From: Parvularia atlantis
Taxonomy: Eukaryota > Opisthokonta > Rotosphaerida
DNA length: 18,411 bases
Direction: 5' to 3'
Assembly: GCA_943704415.1 (NCBI GenBank)
Contig: CALSCO010001682.1
Coordinates: 1-18,411 of the forward strand
The notes below the pieces were generated by a model. It was not told where the DNA came from and did not search any database. It saw nothing but the letters and a program-made list of their open reading frames with translations. This document shows, piece after piece, positions 18,134-18,411 of this stretch (position 1 is the first letter of the stretch; the number at the start of each line of letters is the position of its first letter). A program made the position numbers and the translations under genes.

Positions 18134-18352
18134 GATTTTGCACCGTGGAGACCTTTTCGCGCTTTATGAAGCAAAGTACTAACTTCTCTCCATTTTCTCT
18201 TTTCCGTCTGCGCACTCTGCTCCAGTGAGCGATTCCGCTTTGTTTGCTTTTGCACAAAATGTTTGCAATTCGGCTTTACAGGTGCGTATAAAAGTGCGCG
18301 CCTTGTGTCTTTCCAACCATGATGAACCATTATGCTATTCTGATCTGCAAAC
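18134..18352. promoter_or_regulatory. AT-richer upstream region of the right-edge gene
   Basis: Base composition falls sharply in G+C here compared with the rest of the window. The stretch includes pyrimidine-rich runs (18183-18203) and several TTTG/CAAA motifs. It lies just upstream of a TATA box and a start codon, and is most simply read as promoter and leader of the right-edge gene, perhaps shared with the uncertain minus-strand frame. Confidence 0.45.
18287..18294 (+). promoter_or_regulatory. TATA box (TATAAAAG)
   Basis: A perfect TATAAAAG sits in the AT-richer region. A start site 25-30 bp downstream would fall near 18312-18320, in a pyrimidine-rich TCTTTCC context, leaving a leader of about 35-40 nt before the ATG at 18353. 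It is the only good TATA box I saw before a gene in this window. Confidence 0.5.
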
Positions 18353-18411
18353 ATGTCTGCATCAACGACCACACACATTTTCCTATCAGGCAAGGAGATC
18401 CGCAAGCGCTA
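18353..18411 (+). CDS. Unidentified protein, first 19 codons (runs off right edge)
   Basis: ATG at 18353 opens a frame that reads MSASTTTHIFLSGKEIRKR to the edge. It lies about 60 bp after a TATA box. Codon use is less G/C-biased than in the other genes at first and more typical near the end. An ATG pair at 18319 and 18322 opens another frame, also open to the edge, but would leave almost no leader after the TATA box. Too little is visible to name a family. Confidence 0.4.
   Translation, partial: MSASTTTHIFLSGKEIRKR

Noticed and set aside
1-18411. Bacterial origin suggested by high G+C and long open frames
   Set aside because: There are dozens of phase-consistent spliceosomal introns, and all the identified proteins are eukaryotic families.
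1-18411. tRNA, rRNA, transposon or viral genes
   Set aside because: I saw no cloverleaf, rRNA motif, transposase or reverse transcriptase motif, or terminal inverted repeats. A tRNAscan and Rfam search would be needed for a firm negative.

Overview
This is nuclear DNA from a GC-rich, gene-dense eukaryote, most likely a free-living protist. Every recognisable protein is eukaryotic: APC11, an ALIX/BRO1 protein, a GnT-IV-like glycosyltransferase, a soluble epoxide hydrolase, an arrestin-fold protein, a DH-PH-CNH Rho exchange factor and UFL1. Reading frames were rebuilt by hand by splicing short introns (about 25-124 nt, mostly 45-75). The seven main models contain about 67 introns. Most begin GTGCG, most end CAG, and many carry CTGAC or CTGAY 15-35 nt before the 3' end. 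In every model the phases close. Apusomonads or amoebozoans would suit the gene set and base composition, but the sequence alone does not fix the lineage.

Layout from left to right: an unidentified gene on the minus strand running off the left edge (first 64 codons); APC11 (+, 421-917); an ALIX-like BRO1 protein (+, 980-3227); a GnT-IV/GT54-like type II membrane glycosyltransferase (-, 3343-4656); a soluble epoxide hydrolase (+, 4671-6185); an arrestin-domain protein (+, 6239-8127); a 27-exon, about 1555-residue Rho exchange factor (-, 8205-14379); the UFM1 E3 ligase UFL1 (+, 14559-17760); an unidentified minus-strand reading frame (17813-18133); and the first codons of a plus-strand gene behind a TATA box at the right edge. 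Coding regions lie 14-230 bp apart. No stretch over 300 bp lacks a gene, unless the uncertain frame at 17813-18133 is not real.

The most unusual gene is the Rho exchange factor. It joins an N-terminal RAD18-type (UBZ4-like) zinc finger, a 500-codon Pro/Gln-rich exon with a nearly identical 216-bp repeat, three SH3 domains, and a DH-PH-CNH module. I know DH-PH-CNH proteins such as yeast Rom1/Rom2/Tus1, but not this combination. The second notable signal is a high share of GC-AG introns, about six of 67, four of them in UFL1.

The genes are not an operon or pathway. Several touch ubiquitin-like modification or membrane traffic (APC11, UFL1, ALIX, arrestin, the UBZ-like finger), but that is a theme by inspection and not evidence of cooperation.
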